Part shown: in pieces, positions 9,034-17,484 of the stretch | How the letters are laid out: every line of letters begins with the position of its first letter | Position numbering within the stretch: the stretch's first letter is position 1 | Source: Marinobacter iranensis | GTDB lineage: Bacteria > Pseudomonadota > Gammaproteobacteria > Pseudomonadales > Oleiphilaceae | Direction: 5' to 3' | Assembly: GCF_029207565.1 (NCBI RefSeq) | Contig: NZ_JANCMW010000003.1 | Span: 248,001-312,000 of the forward strand | Length of the DNA: 64,000 bases | Program-made: the position numbers and the translations under genes | The notes under the pieces: generated by a model | What the model was told of the DNA's origin: nothing | The model's database searches: none | The model's input: only the letters and a program-made list of their open reading frames with translations

Positions 9034-9417
9034 TTATCCGGGCCCCTTCTTGCAATCCACGAGTTTCGGGTTACAGAGCTCCAGTTCCCCTTTAGTAATG
9101 GCTCGCAGCGCCTCCAGCAGGGCGTTGCGGTTAGGACCATGCTCATCGTATAAGCCGCTACGGATTGCTTGGGAGAGCGACTTCCTCATCTCCGCTGCAT
9201 CCAAGCATCCATGCTTTCTGTTGACCAAACCCGATAGAACATCGTACTCGGCTTCCTCAATACTCCGGCCCTTGCCGCACTCTCTGGAGGAAATCGCCAT
9301 GGCTCTGGCAATCATCCGCACATCGTATTCAAGGTCTTTCGGTACCGCAGGCAATATTCGTGAAAGCAAAGTCTCACTGGCTACCGTTAACAACTCGTTG
9401 GCATCTGGCGAGTTCAT
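9034..9417 (-). CDS. DUF6285 domain protein (LvaB-like kinase partner)
   Basis: A 127-residue soluble, mostly helical protein containing YDVRMIARAMAISSREC and a C-terminal RNALLEALRAITKGELELCNP stretch. I recognise this as the DUF6285 type, normally encoded beside APH-fold phosphotransferases and ACAD10/11-like dehydrogenases. In Pseudomonas putida the equivalent small protein LvaB works together with the kinase LvaA. The ATG overlaps the kinase stop by 4 bp (ATGA), consistent with co-translation and complex formation. No catalytic motif is evident. The family name is from memory; the neighbourhood is seen directly. Confidence 0.75.
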   Translation of the reverse strand: MNSPDANELLTVASETLLSRILPAVPKDLEYDVRMIARAMAISSRECGKGRSIEEAEYDVLSGLVNRKHGCLDAAEMRKSLSQAIRSGLYDEHGPNRNALLEALRAITKGELELCNPKLVDCKKGPG

Positions 9418-10475
9418 TCCACCCCCTCTGTCAGCTCGAGAATTTCCAGCTCCAACTCAGGTACCATTCGACCGGTCAGGGCCAGTTCCAGAGAGCGCTG
9501 CTGGCCCGAGAGATGACGCTCTGACTGCTGAACCGCCACAATGGCCCAGCGCACATGTGCCATAACCTGCCAATACCTTAGCTCTGCTGAAGACAGGTCC
9601 TTGGAACTGACCGTTGCGTACCCCTCCATAAAGTCAGCCAGCTCACCTATACCACCTGCCTCGGGGTTCCCACGACCAAAGCGCCAGCATTTCGCTGTAA
9701 ACCAGCCGATGTCTTCGCGCCAATCCCCCCAGCCGGTGAATTCCCAGTCCAATATGCCGGACAACCGGCCTTCATCAACCATGAAATTACCGGTACGGAA
9801 ATCCCTGTGGATCAGGCAGGAAGCGACGGGCTCAGGCTTGTTGATCAGCAGCCATCGTAATCCCCATTCAATAACCGGGAAGTGTCTCCCCAAAGCATCC
9901 AGGAAGCCCAGGTACTGCTGGATAGAAGCCATCGCGGGATCTGGCACCGGCTCGGGCAGAAAATCCAGATCCTTTTGCGGGGGCCGGACCTGATGTATCA
10001 AGGCCAAGTTACGACCCAGTTCCCAACACAACTTTGGCCGGTCGGGAACCAGACGCGAGTCTCTCACAAGGCGATGGCCGGCTGCCGTGCCGCCAATTGC
10101 CTGCATAACAAAAAACTCGCGCCCTATGATGCCCCTATCCCGGCACAACCAAAGCGGCTCCGGCACGTTAACGCCCGCTTTATGCACGACATTGAGAACA
10201 GCGTATTCGTCTGACCTGGACATACTGACATCCACGGCTGACAGGGAGTCGGTTCTCAGGACCCATTGGTGCTCACCTGACCACGAGCCGCCTGTCACCG
10301 ACACATTAAGCAACCAGTTTTCCTGAATGGCTCCGCCGGACAACAGACGCATTGAACGAATCACCAGCCCTCCACCACCGAGCTTATTGGACAGGTAGCG
10401 GGTCACTGCCGGGCGAAAACGTTCCAGATCATCCGCATGGACTTCACTTGCCGGACCTTTGCTTGTTAACGCCAT
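9414..10475 (-). CDS. APH-fold phosphotransferase (LvaA-like 4-hydroxyacyl-CoA kinase)
   Basis: A 353-residue aminoglycoside-phosphotransferase-fold protein. The catalytic loop reads HRDFRTGN (His223, Asp225, Asn230) and the metal-binding segment ILDWEF (Asp243). In lva systems and in the human ACAD10/11 proteins this kinase phosphorylates the 4-hydroxyl of 4-hydroxyacyl-CoA. I chose the ATG at 10475 (MALTSKG). AGAGAAG precedes it, and the sigma-54 promoter at 10520-10535 would start transcription near 10509, too close for the longer in-frame start at 10514. It is the first gene of kinase-DUF6285-ACAD-SDR. Substrate chain length is unknown. Confidence 0.82.
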   Translation of the reverse strand: MALTSKGPASEVHADDLERFRPAVTRYLSNKLGGGGLVIRSMRLLSGGAIQENWLLNVSVTGGSWSGEHQWVLRTDSLSAVDVSMSRSDEYAVLNVVHKAGVNVPEPLWLCRDRGIIGREFFVMQAIGGTAAGHRLVRDSRLVPDRPKLCWELGRNLALIHQVRPPQKDLDFLPEPVPDPAMASIQQYLGFLDALGRHFPVIEWGLRWLLINKPEPVASCLIHRDFRTGNFMVDEGRLSGILDWEFTGWGDWREDIGWFTAKCWRFGRGNPEAGGIGELADFMEGYATVSSKDLSSAELRYWQVMAHVRWAIVAVQQSERHLSGQQRSLELALTGRMVPELELEILELTEGVE

Positions 10476-10519
10476 TAAAAACTTCTCTTTTGCCAAAAAT
10501 GAAGACTGGAACACTATTA

Positions 10520-10535
10520 GGCAAAAACAACGCCA
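10520..10535 (-). promoter_or_regulatory. Sigma-54 (-24/-12) promoter for the kinase-DUF6285-ACAD-SDR operon
   Basis: On the minus strand the sequence reads TGGCGT-TGTTT-TTGCC, against the consensus TGGCAC-N5-TTGCA. The invariant GG and GC dinucleotides are 10 bases apart, as required. Transcription would start near 10509, about 34 bases before the ATG at 10475. A sigma-54 activator gene lies divergently beside it. Confidence 0.8.
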
Positions 10536-10640
10536 ATCATTAACGTTCAGATAAAATAATAATAATTTCTTTTATAACAAACCGTTAAATTTCCATTTGA
10601 AAGCTGTCCGGTAATATGAGCAAATATAGAAACTCAAAAT

Positions 10641-10658
10641 TGAAACAACAATGTTTCA
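10641..10658. promoter_or_regulatory. Inverted repeat TGAAAC-N6-GTTTCA, probable activator (UAS) site
   Basis: The sequence TGAAACAACAATGTTTCA has perfect 6-bp arms around a 6-nt spacer. It lies about 105 bp upstream of the -24 element at 10535, a normal distance for an enhancer-binding protein site. The same arms recur at 12683-12702 upstream of the second sigma-54 promoter. Binding by the adjacent PrpR-type regulator is inferred. Confidence 0.6.
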
Positions 10659-10687
10659 CTTATGGAACACCTCTAAAGGCGCCCTCC

Positions 10688-12643
10688 ATGACAAGTCAAA
10701 GCTACCGCCCGCGCATCGTTGCGTTAATAAGCCATCTGAGTTTCTCGGGACACCCCAGCAAGCTGGCACAAACCGTAGAAGAAATCCTGCCCCGTTACGC
10801 CAGCCATGCAGACGTTGATGTTGTAGAGAGCACTATTGCAGATCTCCTGCCTACAGCTCAGCGACTCGAACAAGAACAGAACGTTGACATTTTTATCTGC
10901 TCGGGCGCCTCTGCCGAGTTCCTTCGCAAGAACATATCAACAACCGTGCTGTCGATTCGTATGGGGGAATACGACTTGATCAGGGCCCTGAACCTGGCAA
11001 AGGACCGCGGAACCAAAGCAGGCATCCTCAGCCACATCCGCCCCCATTCAGAACTGAAAGAAATGGCGTCGCTTTTCACCGTTGAGATATACGAGGCAGT
11101 GTACTCATCCTTCGAAGACGCACGTCAGAAAGTTCAGGAGCTTGTCAGTGCCGGCTATCGCGTTATCGTGGGCTCGCCGACAGCAGTAGAGCTTGCGGAG
11201 GAAGCCGGTGCGGAAGGCGTCTCTGTGATCAATGCAGATGCGGTAAGACGAACCCTGGACGACGCTATTGCTATCTGCCGCAGCCGGGTACACGAAAAGC
11301 TCAAGCACCAGCGTATAAACACGGTACTGCAACATCTTACCGAAGGCGTTATTGCGCTCGACCTCCAGGGGCATGTTCAATCGATAAACCCGAGCATGAG
11401 CCAGATGCTCAATATCAGCGAAAAAGAGGTTATCAACCAGAGTTCGCGATTCACGTTTCCTGACATGGACATCGAACGCGTACTCAGGACCGGGGTCGGC
11501 GAGGACAACCTTCTTGTGAAGTTCGGCAATCGCAGGTTAGCCGCCAGCATCATGCCGATCTTCGAGGCAGGTCAAGTGGATGGTGCCATTATCGTCTGCC
11601 AAGAAATCAATGCCATACAACGCGCCGAACGACACATCCGCTCCCAGGCGCGCCCTCGGCACTTCATTGCAAAGTATGAATTCAGCCAACTTTTGGGTAG
11701 CAGCGAAGCATTCAGGCAGGCCATTGATCTGGCAAAGCTCTATGCCACCACTACCTCAACGGTTCTTATTACCGGAGAAAGCGGTACCGGCAAGGAGTTG
11801 ATCGCCCAGAGCATCCACAACGCCAGCAGCCGTCGCCAGGCACCGTTTGTAGCAATCAACTGCGCCTCATTTCCTGAGACATTGCTTGAAAGTGAGCTGT
11901 TCGGTTACGAGGAAGGAGCCTTTACCGGCACGAAAAAGGGTGGCAAAAGCGGCCTCTTTGAAGCCGGCCATACAGGTACCATCTTTCTCGACGAAATAGG
12001 CGACATGCCGGTTCCGCTGCAGACACGACTACTTCGCGTGCTCCAGGAGCGGGAAGTACTAAGGCTCGGTGCATCCGAACCGACCCCGATTGATATACGG
12101 GTTATCGCGGCCACTCACCATAACCTGTCATCAAGGATAGAAGATGGCCTGTTCCGGGAAGACCTTTTCTATCGCCTCAACATCCTCAGAATTGCCGTCC
12201 CTCCGCTCAGACAGCGGATTGAGGATATTCCGTCCATTTCCAATGCAATTCTGGCGAACCTTGCACACCAGGACCCTGCGAAGCAGAGCAAGACCAGAGA
12301 GCTCATCAACGAATTAATGCCCCGCCTACTGGCCCATCGGTGGATGGGTAACATCAGGGAGCTGGAGAACATAGTCGAGCGTGCCTATCTCTCCGCCTAT
12401 ATGGTAGAGCATGGACAAGGTACGCCCCTGGAAACTCTCTTCCCTGAACTTTTCCCCGCCACCCACAAGCCCGACATCACTCCTGAACCACCCGGCAAGA
12501 ATCTTCAGGCACTGGGAAAAGCCGCGGAAATCGCACACATCAGGCAAACACTGGAAGAGTTCGGGGGTGATATGACCAGGACCGCGCAACACCTCGGCAT
12601 TAGCCGGTCCACACTCTGGCGCCGGCTACGCAAGGAAGGCTGA
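10688..12643 (+). CDS. PrpR-type sigma-54-dependent transcriptional activator (LvaR-like)
   Basis: A 651-residue enhancer-binding protein. The N-terminal PrpR-type sensor (about 7-200) is followed by a PAS-like region (about 210-310), an AAA+ domain (about 325-560) and a C-terminal Fis-type helix-turn-helix (AQHLGISRSTLWRRL). The AAA+ domain has Walker A GESGTGKE (363-370), an intact GAFTG loop (410-414) that contacts sigma-54, and Walker B TIFLDEIGDM. The start at 10688 (MTSQSYRPR) has TAAAGG upstream; the longer frame from 10616 would cover the inverted repeat at 10641-10658. It sits between two sigma-54 promoters and should activate both. The likely effector is an organic acid or its CoA ester. 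Confidence 0.9.
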   Translation: MTSQSYRPRIVALISHLSFSGHPSKLAQTVEEILPRYASHADVDVVESTIADLLPTAQRLEQEQNVDIFICSGASAEFLRKNISTTVLSIRMGEYDLIRALNLAKDRGTKAGILSHIRPHSELKEMASLFTVEIYEAVYSSFEDARQKVQELVSAGYRVIVGSPTAVELAEEAGAEGVSVINADAVRRTLDDAIAICRSRVHEKLKHQRINTVLQHLTEGVIALDLQGHVQSINPSMSQMLNISEKEVINQSSRFTFPDMDIERVLRTGVGEDNLLVKFGNRRLAASIMPIFEAGQVDGAIIVCQEINAIQRAERHIRSQARPRHFIAKYEFSQLLGSSEAFRQAIDLAKLYATTTSTVLITGESGTGKELIAQSIHNASSRRQAPFVAINCASFPETLLESELFGYEEGAFTGTKKGGKSGLFEAGHTGTIFLDEIGDMPVPLQTRLLRVLQEREVLRLGASEPTPIDIRVIAATHHNLSSRIEDGLFREDLFYRLNILRIAVPPLRQRIEDIPSISNAILANLAHQDPAKQSKTRELINELMPRLLAHRWMGNIRELENIVERAYLSAYMVEHGQGTPLETLFPELFPATHKPDITPEPPGKNLQALGKAAEIAHIRQTLEEFGGDMTRTAQHLGISRSTLWRRLRKEG

Positions 12644-12682
12644 ACTTACCAGCAATGCAAACAGGACACGCACGAACCAGAA

Positions 12683-12702
12683 TTTGAAACATGGGTTTCA
12701 AA
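12683..12702. promoter_or_regulatory. Perfect 20-bp palindrome TTTGAAAC-N4-GTTTCAAA, probable activator (UAS) site
   Basis: The arms TTTGAAAC and GTTTCAAA flank the spacer ATGG, and a further GAAAC half-site lies at 12706-12710. It is 85 bp upstream of the -24 element at 12787 and shares its arms with the repeat at 10641-10658. It most likely binds the PrpR-type activator encoded immediately upstream. Confidence 0.65.
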
Positions 12703-12786
12703 TATGAAACGACTGCCACCCTCTCGACATCAACGCAAATCTTCAACTCATTGAATTTAAAAACAACAACCCCAGCCCGAAGGCCT

Positions 12787-12802
12787 TGGCACACCCCTTG
12801 CT
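12787..12802 (+). promoter_or_regulatory. Consensus sigma-54 promoter for the acyl-CoA synthetase gene
   Basis: The sequence TGGCAC-ACCCC-TTGCT matches the -24/-12 consensus at every defined position. Transcription would begin near 12813. This rules out in-frame starts near 12786 for the acyl-CoA synthetase and supports a start at 12912 or 12924. Confidence 0.88.
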
Positions 12803-12923
12803 GAACCCCTCCGAAAACGGTAACTGCCATTCTTCAGCGGTGCAGGCCTTTCTGGCGCCGCGAACTCCCCGCAGTCACCAAAACAATATCAAGCAAATCC
12901 GGAGGCCAACGTTGCAAGGCTTA

Positions 12924-14528
12924 ATGATGGATGCGGACCTGAGCATCACCACAATAATGCGGCACGCCGAAACCGTTGCACGTGACATTGAAATAGTGTC
13001 CCGGATGAGTGATGGCTCAATCCACCGATACACTTATGGAGAGGCTTTCCAGCGCACGCGACAATTGGCAAACGCCCTGGACGAACTAAACCTGTCATCC
13101 AGCGCCCGTGTCGGAACCCTCGCCTGGAACGACTTCAGACACTTCGAACTGCATTACGCCATCCCCTGTTCGGGCCGTGTATGCCACACCATCAACCCGA
13201 AACTGTTCCTGGATCAGATACGCTTCATCGTCAACGACGCCGAAAACGAAGCCCTGTTTATTGATCCTCAGTTCATTCCTGTCATTGAGTCCATCCAGGC
13301 TGAAGTTCCCTCAGTGAAACACTGGATCGCACTGTGCGGCGAAGCGGAGATACCGGAAAGCACTTTACCGGGACTACGCAGCTATGAGGCCTTGATTGGG
13401 TCGCAATCCAACGTCTATTCCTGGCCAGATCTTGACGAAAAAAGGGCAAGCGGCCTCTGTTACACATCAGGTACAACCGGCAATCCAAAAGGTGTGCTGG
13501 GCTGTCATCGCAGCATCGTACTCCATGGCATGGCGCAGAACATGGCAAGCGCCGTGGGATTGACAGCGGAAGATGTGGTAATGCCTCTTGTGCCCATGTT
13601 TCACGTCAACGCTTGGGGAATGCCCTACAACGCACCGATGGCAGGAGCCAAACTGGTACTTCCGGGCCCGCACGTTAGCGACGCCGGCAGCATGGTCGAG
13701 CTTATCAATAATGAACAGGTCACCTTTTCCCTGGCGGTACCAACGCTCTGGAACAGTCTGAGCAGCTACCTGAACAGCACGGGCGCCTCTGTACCTTCAT
13801 TGAAGCGAGGCGTCATCGGTGGCGCTGCCGGCGCCATCCGGCTCTACCAGGATCTTGAGCGTCATGGCGTTACCCTCGAAAACGGCTGGGGTATGACCGA
13901 ACTCAGCCCAATGGGTAGCTACAACCGTTACCTGCCTCAGCATACACACCTGAGCGAAGCAGACCTTTCCGTACAGCGTCTTAAATCAGGTCGCCCATTG
14001 TTTGGCATGCAAATGCGCATCGTTGATGAGGACGGCAACACGTTGCCAAACGACGGCGAGACCACCGGCGTCCTCGAAGTGCGAGCGCCCTGGGCATGCA
14101 GCTCCTACTACGGGCGCGACGACCACCATCACTGGTTCAACACCGGTGATGTCGCCACGATAGACAGCAACGGTTATATGCAGATCACCGACCGCGTAAA
14201 GGATGTCATCAAATCCGGCGGTGAATGGATCAGTTCCATCGAAATCGAGAACGCCATCATGTCGCATCCGGGTGTGCGGGAAGCAGTGGTCATCGGCGTT
14301 TATCACCAGCACTGGAACGAGCGACCTCTGCTCATCGTTGTAGCCGAAGACAGCCACCCGGACCTGAGCGGCGACGAATTACTGGATTTCCTCCGGGAGA
14401 GGATTCCCAAGTGGTGGATGCCAAACGCCTGCGACGTCGTGGCGGAATTACCACACACGGCTACAGGGAAAGTCAGCAAGAAGACCCTGCGTGAAAGCTA
14501 CTCAAACTACCGCTGGCCCGCCAGCTGA
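12924..14528 (+). CDS. Acyl-CoA synthetase, AMP-forming (LvaE-like)
   Basis: A roughly 534-residue ANL-superfamily ligase with the phosphate loop [12 protein letters not shown], the A5 motif GWGMTELSP, the A7/A8 hinge [20 protein letters not shown] and a C-terminal [11 protein letters not shown] segment with the catalytic lysine. It would activate a free organic acid to its CoA ester, the first step of an lva-type pathway. ATG 12924 has AAGG close upstream; a TTG at 12912 has a better-spaced GGAGG and is a real alternative. It has its own sigma-54 promoter, unlike a simple extension of the regulator transcript. A medium-chain or 4-oxo acid substrate is inferred. Confidence 0.85.
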   Translation: MMDADLSITTIMRHAETVARDIEIVSRMSDGSIHRYTYGEAFQRTRQLANALDELNLSSSARVGTLAWNDFRHFELHYAIPCSGRVCHTINPKLFLDQIRFIVNDAENEALFIDPQFIPVIESIQAEVPSVKHWIALCGEAEIPESTLPGLRSYEALIGSQSNVYSWPDLDEKRASGLCYTSGTTGNPKGVLGCHRSIVLHGMAQNMASAVGLTAEDVVMPLVPMFHVNAWGMPYNAPMAGAKLVLPGPHVSDAGSMVELINNEQVTFSLAVPTLWNSLSSYLNSTGASVPSLKRGVIGGAAGAIRLYQDLERHGVTLENGWGMTELSPMGSYNRYLPQHTHLSEADLSVQRLKSGRPLFGMQMRIVDEDGNTLPNDGETTGVLEVRAPWACSSYYGRDDHHHWFNTGDVATIDSNGYMQITDRVKDVIKSGGEWISSIEIENAIMSHPGVREAVVIGVYHQHWNERPLLIVVAEDSHPDLSGDELLDFLRERIPKWWMPNACDVVAELPHTATGKVSKKTLRESYSNYRWPAS

Positions 14529-14644
14529 CAAAAACCATCCAATATGCCAATGGCTGAAGGAGGATAACAATCACATTTCACTAGCCACAAAAACTCAACA
14601 AAACGCGAATAGTTACATCATCCAAAGCTGATCTGGAGCTCCAA

Positions 14645-15778
14645 ATGCAAAACAACAAACTCAGAACTGCCATCCAGGCATCCATCGCCGCCACTATCCT
14701 GGGCGCATCGGTACAGGCCAATGCAATAAGCCTGAATACGGAAACGGTCGACGCGTCCATTTATGGATATGCCCGACTGAACGCCTCTTACGACATTAAT
14801 GAAGACATTTCGAATTCCGCCAGGACAGGCTCATTCGCTCGCTTGGGCGGGGCAGATGAGGAATCCGAGGGTCACTTCGGAGCCGACGCCTACCAGAGCC
14901 GTATCGGTATGAAGGTCGCGATGAACTCCGGACTCAAGGTTACGGTTGAGGGCGACTTCCGGGGTTCCGGTGGCGGCTCGCTACGCCTGCGCCATGCCTT
15001 CGGTGAATACAAAGGCATCCTGATGGGCCAGACCTGGTCCAACTACATGAGTTTCTATGGCATCACCCCGGGCCTGGACTTCGATGGCCACCCCGGACTT
15101 TCTGGCTTGCAGGGGCGCGTAGCCCAGGCCCGTTACACAACTGGCAACCTGTCGGTGTCGTTGGAAGATCCCCTCACATCGGTGGTGGATAACACCAATG
15201 TACGCCAGGGCATGCCAACGTTTACGGCTCGCTATGAAGAGACCAAGGGCGCACTGTCCTACGCACTGGGCGGCCTTGCTCACCAGGTGGCGATTGATGA
15301 CGGCACCACCGACGAATCCGCCATTGGCTTCGCTTCGTTCGTTGCTGCAAACCTCGCGGTCACCGACAACCTGACACTTCAGGGCACCATCAACTACAGC
15401 GACGGCGCCAACCTCTACCTGTACCGGTCTGGTGACAACTTCGGCGCTGAAGACGCCTACCTGGATGGCGGTGACCTGAACACCATTGCCGGCTATGCAG
15501 GAACCATTGGCGCATCACTGGATGTTGGCAACGGTCGCAGCGTAAACCTCGCCTATGGAGTGGCGACCGTTGACTGGGACGATGCCGAAAGTGACCTTGG
15601 CACAGCCGCTGTCGGCGACAAGAGCGAGACCAACCAGAAGGCCATGATCAACTATCAGTGGTCGCCGGTTGCCAACGTTATGATGGGTGTTGAGTACGCC
15701 TACTACCAGCGTGAAAACGTCGACAGCGAGAAATCCGATGCCAACCGACTGATGTTTGCCGCTCAATACAACTTCTAG
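14645..15778 (+). CDS. DcaP-type outer-membrane porin
   Basis: This 377-residue protein has a signal peptide with an ANA cleavage site at residues 25-27. The amphipathic beta strands of an outer-membrane barrel follow (IYGYARLNASYDI and others), and it ends in the terminal phenylalanine typical of porins (FAAQYNF). The overall look is that of the DcaP family, trimeric porins linked to dicarboxylate uptake in Acinetobacter. It lies 116 bp after the acyl-CoA synthetase gene with no clear promoter between, so it is probably co-transcribed, and it ends at a strong terminator. It may admit the acid handled by the neighbouring enzymes. Confidence 0.8.
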   Translation: MQNNKLRTAIQASIAATILGASVQANAISLNTETVDASIYGYARLNASYDINEDISNSARTGSFARLGGADEESEGHFGADAYQSRIGMKVAMNSGLKVTVEGDFRGSGGGSLRLRHAFGEYKGILMGQTWSNYMSFYGITPGLDFDGHPGLSGLQGRVAQARYTTGNLSVSLEDPLTSVVDNTNVRQGMPTFTARYEETKGALSYALGGLAHQVAIDDGTTDESAIGFASFVAANLAVTDNLTLQGTINYSDGANLYLYRSGDNFGAEDAYLDGGDLNTIAGYAGTIGASLDVGNGRSVNLAYGVATVDWDDAESDLGTAAVGDKSETNQKAMINYQWSPVANVMMGVEYAYYQRENVDSEKSDANRLMFAAQYNF

Positions 15779-15811
15779 AATTCTCAGGGCAACATCATGT
15801 TGCTTTGCTTT

Positions 15812-15844
15812 ACGGCGCAGCCCCCAAAGCTGCGTCGTCTTTTT
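15812..15844 (+). terminator. Rho-independent terminator after the DcaP-type porin gene
   Basis: A 10-bp stem, ACGGCGCAGC with GCTGCGTCGT (one G-T pair), and a 7-nt loop are followed by CTTTTT. It ends the plus-strand unit that runs through the acyl-CoA synthetase and porin genes. Confidence 0.85.
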
Positions 15845-15936
15845 ATCTATCTAGAAAAGTCGGAAAACGATCAGAGGGGAATTGAGGAAAGCTGCCCTGG
15901 TATGCAGTCATAACCACACACCAGGGAAAGAGCGGA

Positions 15937-16830
15937 TCAGAGTTCGGATTCGCGTGGCAGGTATTTTTCTTCAAGCACACCAATGGATTCCATTCCCATA
16001 TCCTTCACAATCGCCGTATGAGGTGAACGTACAGCCTCCAGTGCCTCCGCTGATCCCGCACGCCCCAACTGGGCCATCACCTGGCCGACCGCATGATGAA
16101 CCGCCGTAACCGGAACCAGGGCGAAATGGACGATACTGGCCCCTGTAGCCGCCAGATCTTCCTTAGACAGACCTTCCAGCCACCCCACAACAACCAGCGA
16201 TACCGGGCACCCTACTGCGTCTACGAATCGCCTGATATCTGCTTTATCTGAAAACAGGCGTGAAATTGGCTGTACAAGATCAGCACCGGCTTCCCGATAG
16301 GCCTTGGCGCGGCTGACAGCTTCATCAAACTCAACAGCATCGGTTCGGGCAATAAGCAGGGTCTCCAGATTCCTACGATTCTCCGCAGCTGCACGGATCT
16401 TACCAACCGCTTCCGCTTTCGGAATAATCACGTTGGTTGTGTCGACACACACCGGACAACGCTTTGGGCTGACCTGGTCCTCGATAATGACCCCCTGGAC
16501 ACCGGCACGCTCGAACTCATGCAGGGACTTGATAACGTTTACGGCATTGCCATAACCCGTATCCATGTCTGCAATAACCGGCTTGCCGGACACATAGCAG
16601 ATGCGCTCAACCGCCTGAACATTTTCCGTCCGCGAGTACATTTCCACGTCCGGCAACCCTAACTGTTGCGCTGAAATTGCAAAGCCACTGGTGAGGATTG
16701 CATCGATCCCTTCCGTAACCGACGCCAGCCGGGCGCTCATCGCATCTCCGACACCTACGGAAACCACCGGCCTGGAACCAGCATTTGCCAGTAACTCGCG
16801 GATATTGGTTTTACTGCTTGCGTTAAACAT
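15937..16830 (-). CDS. Isocitrate lyase/PEP mutase superfamily lyase (2-methylisocitrate lyase-like)
   Basis: A 297-residue alpha/beta-barrel protein with the metal-binding DMDTGYGN (88-95), an EDQV segment and the active-site loop PKRC with Cys125. Members cleave or form C-C or P-C bonds next to a carboxylate, for example methylisocitrate, dimethylmalate or oxaloacetate. In true isocitrate and methylisocitrate lyases the loop is KKCGH or KRCGH; here GH is replaced by PV (KRCPV), so the substrate probably differs. It is the last gene of the dctP-dctM-dctQ-lyase operon, which ties the enzyme to the imported acid. GGAGG lies upstream of the ATG. The exact reaction is unknown. Confidence 0.8.
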   Translation of the reverse strand: MFNASSKTNIRELLANAGSRPVVSVGVGDAMSARLASVTEGIDAILTSGFAISAQQLGLPDVEMYSRTENVQAVERICYVSGKPVIADMDTGYGNAVNVIKSLHEFERAGVQGVIIEDQVSPKRCPVCVDTTNVIIPKAEAVGKIRAAAENRRNLETLLIARTDAVEFDEAVSRAKAYREAGADLVQPISRLFSDKADIRRFVDAVGCPVSLVVVGWLEGLSKEDLAATGASIVHFALVPVTAVHHAVGQVMAQLGRAGSAEALEAVRSPHTAIVKDMGMESIGVLEEKYLPRESEL

Positions 16831-16915
16831 AGTCTTGCCTCCGATGTTTGATTAAACAGGCCAGTATTTTTCGACGCACTGCAATGCAATTCCGAATGAC
16901 CCAACCGTGCGCAGC

Positions 16916-17476
16916 TTAAACCAGCTGCAGTTCACCTTTTATCGTTTCCTGGTCTTTCAAATAAGTAATCCATACTCCCGAGTTAAAGAGGTTTTTCGCA
17001 AGGATGAAGGCCAATTCCAAAGCCATCCCGGCAAACGCAAAAGGTACGAGGAAGTAAACCGGGTATTTCGGGTACATGCTGCCGCCCGCCGAGAACTCGT
17101 GGCCGGAAGCCGCACCGTCGGCCGCGTACTGAAAAGAGAAAAACGCCACAATTGCCATGAGCGTCAGCTCGAACAGCATTACGATACAGTGGAGAGGTTT
17201 TTGCACTCTGGGCGGCAACCGATCGAACACCATTGGAATCCGGGGGCAGACACCCTGGGAAAAGGCATAGAACAACACCGGCAACACTGCGAGGGGCATA
17301 AGGTAAAAGGTGACGATTTCGTAAAAGCCCGAAATAGAGTTGCCCGTCACGTTCCGTGAAACCACATCAAGGGTTATCCCGCCAATCATCAGGAACAACG
17401 CAATACCACTGGCGGCCAGACCCACCACTTTTATGTAGCCAAAGACCTTGTACAGAACATCAAGTATTCTCATCAT
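16916..17476 (-). CDS. TRAP transporter small permease (DctQ type)
   Basis: A 186-residue membrane protein with four predicted helices and the DctQ pattern (VVSRNVTGNSISGFYEI after helix 2, with the conserved arginine). It supports the large permease DctM in Na+-driven uptake. It starts 8 bp after the dctM stop. Here the small-permease gene follows the large one, whereas P-Q-M order is usual. An 85-bp gap separates it from the lyase gene. Sequence divergence is high, as usual in DctQ; the call relies on size, topology and position. Confidence 0.85.
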   Translation of the reverse strand: MMRILDVLYKVFGYIKVVGLAASGIALFLMIGGITLDVVSRNVTGNSISGFYEIVTFYLMPLAVLPVLFYAFSQGVCPRIPMVFDRLPPRVQKPLHCIVMLFELTLMAIVAFFSFQYAADGAASGHEFSAGGSMYPKYPVYFLVPFAFAGMALELAFILAKNLFNSGVWITYLKDQETIKGELQLV

Positions 17477-17484
17477 TCACCCCC

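Noticed and set aside
10616..10687. Upstream ATG extending the sigma-54 activator by 24 residues
   Set aside because: No ribosome site precedes it, the extra residues are unlike PrpR-type starts, and they would cover the TGAAAC/GTTTCA dyad.
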